A stretch of DNA of 5,846 bases, taken from contig SKKY01000064.1 of NCBI GenBank assembly GCA_007123515.1, positions 1 through 5,846 of the forward strand. The letters run 5' to 3'. A program made the translations under genes and the position numbers. Below the pieces are notes generated by a model that had not been told where the DNA came from, ran no database searches, and was given only the letters and a program-made list of their open reading frames with translations. Shown in pieces: positions 3,892-5,846 of this stretch (position 1 is the first letter of the stretch; each line of letters starts with the position of its first letter). This DNA is from Clostridia bacterium. Lineage in GTDB: Bacteria; Bacillota; Peptococcia; Peptococcales; SKKY01.

Positions 3892-5846
3892 GTGAACAGA
3901 ATTTTTAAAAATCTGGCAATTTATCTTCTGATTGTACTGATTGCCGTAACCGCACTACGATTTACAACAGAGCCACAAGCCGAAGAGATCGCATTCGGAA
4001 CTTTCTCTGAATTTCTTAGTGCCGTTGAAAGCGGTACGGTAAAAGAAGTTACCATCGTAACAGAAGATAACTATCAAGAAATCACCGGACTTACTTTTGA
4101 TAATAAAAGCTTCACCATAGAAGCGCCAAAAGGCTACAACCAAATGATCGATATGATGCGTGAGAATGAAGTCAAGATCAATCAGGATCCGACTCCAACT
4201 CCTCCGGTCTGGATGAGTCTGCTGATGAGTCTGCTTCCGATTCTGCTAATTGTTGGTTTGTTCCTCTTTATTATGCAGCAGGGACAAGGCGGCGGCGGTC
4301 GGGTCATGCAATTTGGCAAAAGCAAAGCGAAATTACAGGCTGAAGGCAAGGTTAAGGAAACATTTAAAGATGTGGCCGGAGCCGATGAAGTAAAAGAAGA
4401 ACTTGAGGAGATTGTAGAATTCCTCAAAACACCAAAGAAATTCCAGGCTATCGGAGCCAAAATTCCGAAAGGGGTTCTGTTGTTCGGACCTCCGGGAACC
4501 GGTAAAACCTTACTGGCCCGTGCCGTAGCCGGCGAAGCCAAAGTACCGTTCTATACCATCAGTGGTTCAGATTTCGTCGAGATGTTTGTCGGTGTCGGAG
4601 CCTCGCGTGTTCGTGACTTATTCGAACAGGCCAAAAAGACAGCCCCTTGTATCGTCTTTATCGACGAGATTGATGCCGTAGGGCGTCAGCGTGGAGCCGG
4701 TCTTGGTGGGGGACATGATGAACGTGAGCAAACATTAAACCAGCTGCTTGTTGAGATGGATGGTTTTGAGGCTAATCAAAGTGTTATCGTAATTGCAGCC
4801 ACCAACAGACCAGACATTCTGGATCCGGCATTATTACGTCCTGGCCGTTTTGACCGTCAGGTAACCGTGGATCGTCCCGATGTAGTCGGCCGTGAAGCGA
4901 TACTAAAAGTGCACGTAAGAAACAAGCCAATGGATGATGATGTGGATCTTAGAATCATTGCCAAAGGAACCCCCGGATTTACCGGAGCCGATCTGGCAAA
5001 CCTCGTAAACGAGGGCGCGCTGCTGGCAGCAAGAAAAGGTTTGAAAAAGATTCATATGAAAGAGCTGCAACAATCGATAGAACGAGTCATTGCCGGCCCT
5101 GAGAAAAAGAGCCGCGTGATCAGTGAATACGAGAAAAACATTGTGGCCTATCACGAAGTGGGTCATGCCCTGGTCGCAGCAAAGCTAGAGCATGCCGATC
5201 AGCTTCATAAAGTAACGATTATCCCCCGGGGCAGAGCCGGCGGATACACCCTGTTTCTTCCGAAAGAGGATGCTAATTACGTAACAAAGTCACAACTGTT
5301 AGATAAAGTCACCACTCTCCTAGGTGGGCGGGTAGCCGAGGAGCTGGCCTTAAAAGAGATCAGCACCGGAGCATCAAACGACTTAGAACGCGCCACAGAA
5401 ATGATCCGCAGAATGATCACCGAGTGGGGCATGTCGCCTGAGCTGGGACCGATGGTTTTCGGGAATAAAAAAGACCAGGTATTCTTAGGTCGTGATATCG
5501 CCCGTGACCGTAACTACTCAGAGGCCGTTGCCTTCTCTATCGATAAAGAAGCGCGCAAAATGATTGAGGAATGCTACAAGAAAGCCGAAAAAATTCTTTC
5601 AGACAATATGGATTCACTGGAATTGATCGCAGAATCGCTAAAAGAGCGCGAAACGATCGATGCCCACGAATTCTTTGCACTAATGGAAGGTCGTACCGAA
5701 ATCTTTGAAGAAACCGACCGCATCGAGCGCGAACGTTTTGAATCAGCCGCACAACAAGATGCTGCTGAAAAGGCAGAAGAAGAAAGAATCGCTGCCGAAA
5801 AAGCCGCTAAAAAAGCAGAAGGCAAAGAAGACAAAGACGACAAAGA
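3892..5846 (+). CDS. ftsH: FtsH, membrane ATP-dependent zinc metalloprotease (3' end missing)
   Basis: FtsH forms a membrane-anchored hexamer that unfolds and degrades misassembled membrane proteins and some cytosolic regulators. In view are 651 codons plus two bases, with no stop. Membrane segment 1 spans about residues 5-23, followed by an extracytoplasmic domain (24-105) and membrane segment 2 (about 106-129) before a glycine-rich linker. The AAA+ module has Walker A GPPGTGKT (199-206), pore loop F228-V-E-M, Walker B IDE with D258-E259, and the second region of homology ending in arginine fingers R319 and R322. The protease has H421-E-V-G-H425 and the third zinc ligand D497 (ASNDLERAT). 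All catalytic residues are present. The tail from about 604 is rich in E, A and K and highly charged. At over 651 residues it is slightly longer than the E. coli protein (about 644) and must end soon beyond the window. It lies 72 bp after tilS, as in many Bacillota, but without hpt between them. Confidence 0.98.
   Translation, partial: MNRIFKNLAIYLLIVLIAVTALRFTTEPQAEEIAFGTFSEFLSAVESGTVKEVTIVTEDNYQEITGLTFDNKSFTIEAPKGYNQMIDMMRENEVKINQDPTPTPPVWMSLLMSLLPILLIVGLFLFIMQQGQGGGGRVMQFGKSKAKLQAEGKVKETFKDVAGADEVKEELEEIVEFLKTPKKFQAIGAKIPKGVLLFGPPGTGKTLLARAVAGEAKVPFYTISGSDFVEMFVGVGASRVRDLFEQAKKTAPCIVFIDEIDAVGRQRGAGLGGGHDEREQTLNQLLVEMDGFEANQSVIVIAATNRPDILDPALLRPGRFDRQVTVDRPDVVGREAILKVHVRNKPMDDDVDLRIIAKGTPGFTGADLANLVNEGALLAARKGLKKIHMKELQQSIERVIAGPEKKSRVISEYEKNIVAYHEVGHALVAAKLEHADQLHKVTIIPRGRAGGYTLFLPKEDANYVTKSQLLDKVTTLLGGRVAEELALKEISTGASNDLERATEMIRRMITEWGMSPELGPMVFGNKKDQVFLGRDIARDRNYSEAVAFSIDKEARKMIEECYKKAEKILSDNMDSLELIAESLKERETIDAHEFFALMEGRTEIFEETDRIERERFESAAQQDAAEKAEEERIAAEKAAKKAEGKEDKDDK

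Noticed and set aside
4182..4541. 119-residue minus-strand open frame opposite ftsH
   Set aside because: It is antisense to the second membrane segment, linker and Walker A region of FtsH and shows no domain or ribosome site.
5152..5166. HEVGH in place of the common HEAGH in FtsH
   Set aside because: The HExxH zinc motif is intact and the third position is variable, so this is ordinary variation.
5574..5843. 89-residue serine-rich minus-strand open frame opposite the ftsH 3' end
   Set aside because: Its serine and alanine richness is the antisense reading of GAA/GCC/AAA-rich ftsH codons; the ftsH frame is clearly the coding one.

Overview
The window looks like chromosomal DNA from a Gram-positive, probably clostridia-like member of the Bacillota. 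The reasons are strong purine-rich Shine-Dalgarno sites, use of GTG and TTG starts, the tilS-ftsH neighbourhood typical of that phylum, and a soluble EAL-CBS-GGDEF protein of a type common there. No species can be named from the sequence alone. It contains three protein genes, no tRNA or rRNA, and no insertion sequence.

Layout. Positions 1-36 hold a perfect palindrome, cut by the window edge, followed by a T-rich run. Positions 56-1840 (minus strand) encode a cytosolic c-di-GMP enzyme with an intact EAL phosphodiesterase domain, a CBS pair and a GGDEF-like domain with a GGDDF signature. Positions 1841-2025 form a short divergent intergenic region. It holds the Shine-Dalgarno sites and candidate promoters of the two flanking genes and a second, 62-bp copy of the palindromic element. 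Positions 2026-3819 (plus) encode TilS, the tRNA(Ile)-lysidine synthetase, here unusually long because of low-complexity inserts. Positions 3892-5846 (plus) encode FtsH, the membrane AAA+ zinc protease, which is almost complete but runs off the right edge.

How the genes relate. tilS and ftsH point the same way with 72 bp between them and may be co-transcribed; a candidate extra promoter overlaps the tilS stop. Both are core housekeeping genes (decoding of AUA codons; membrane protein quality control). The hpt gene that often sits between them in Bacillota is absent. The c-di-GMP gene is transcribed away from them and has no evident functional link.

No new multi-gene system is visible. The most notable features are the pair of related palindromic elements, which differ by paired changes that keep the stem, and the repeat-driven expansion of TilS.
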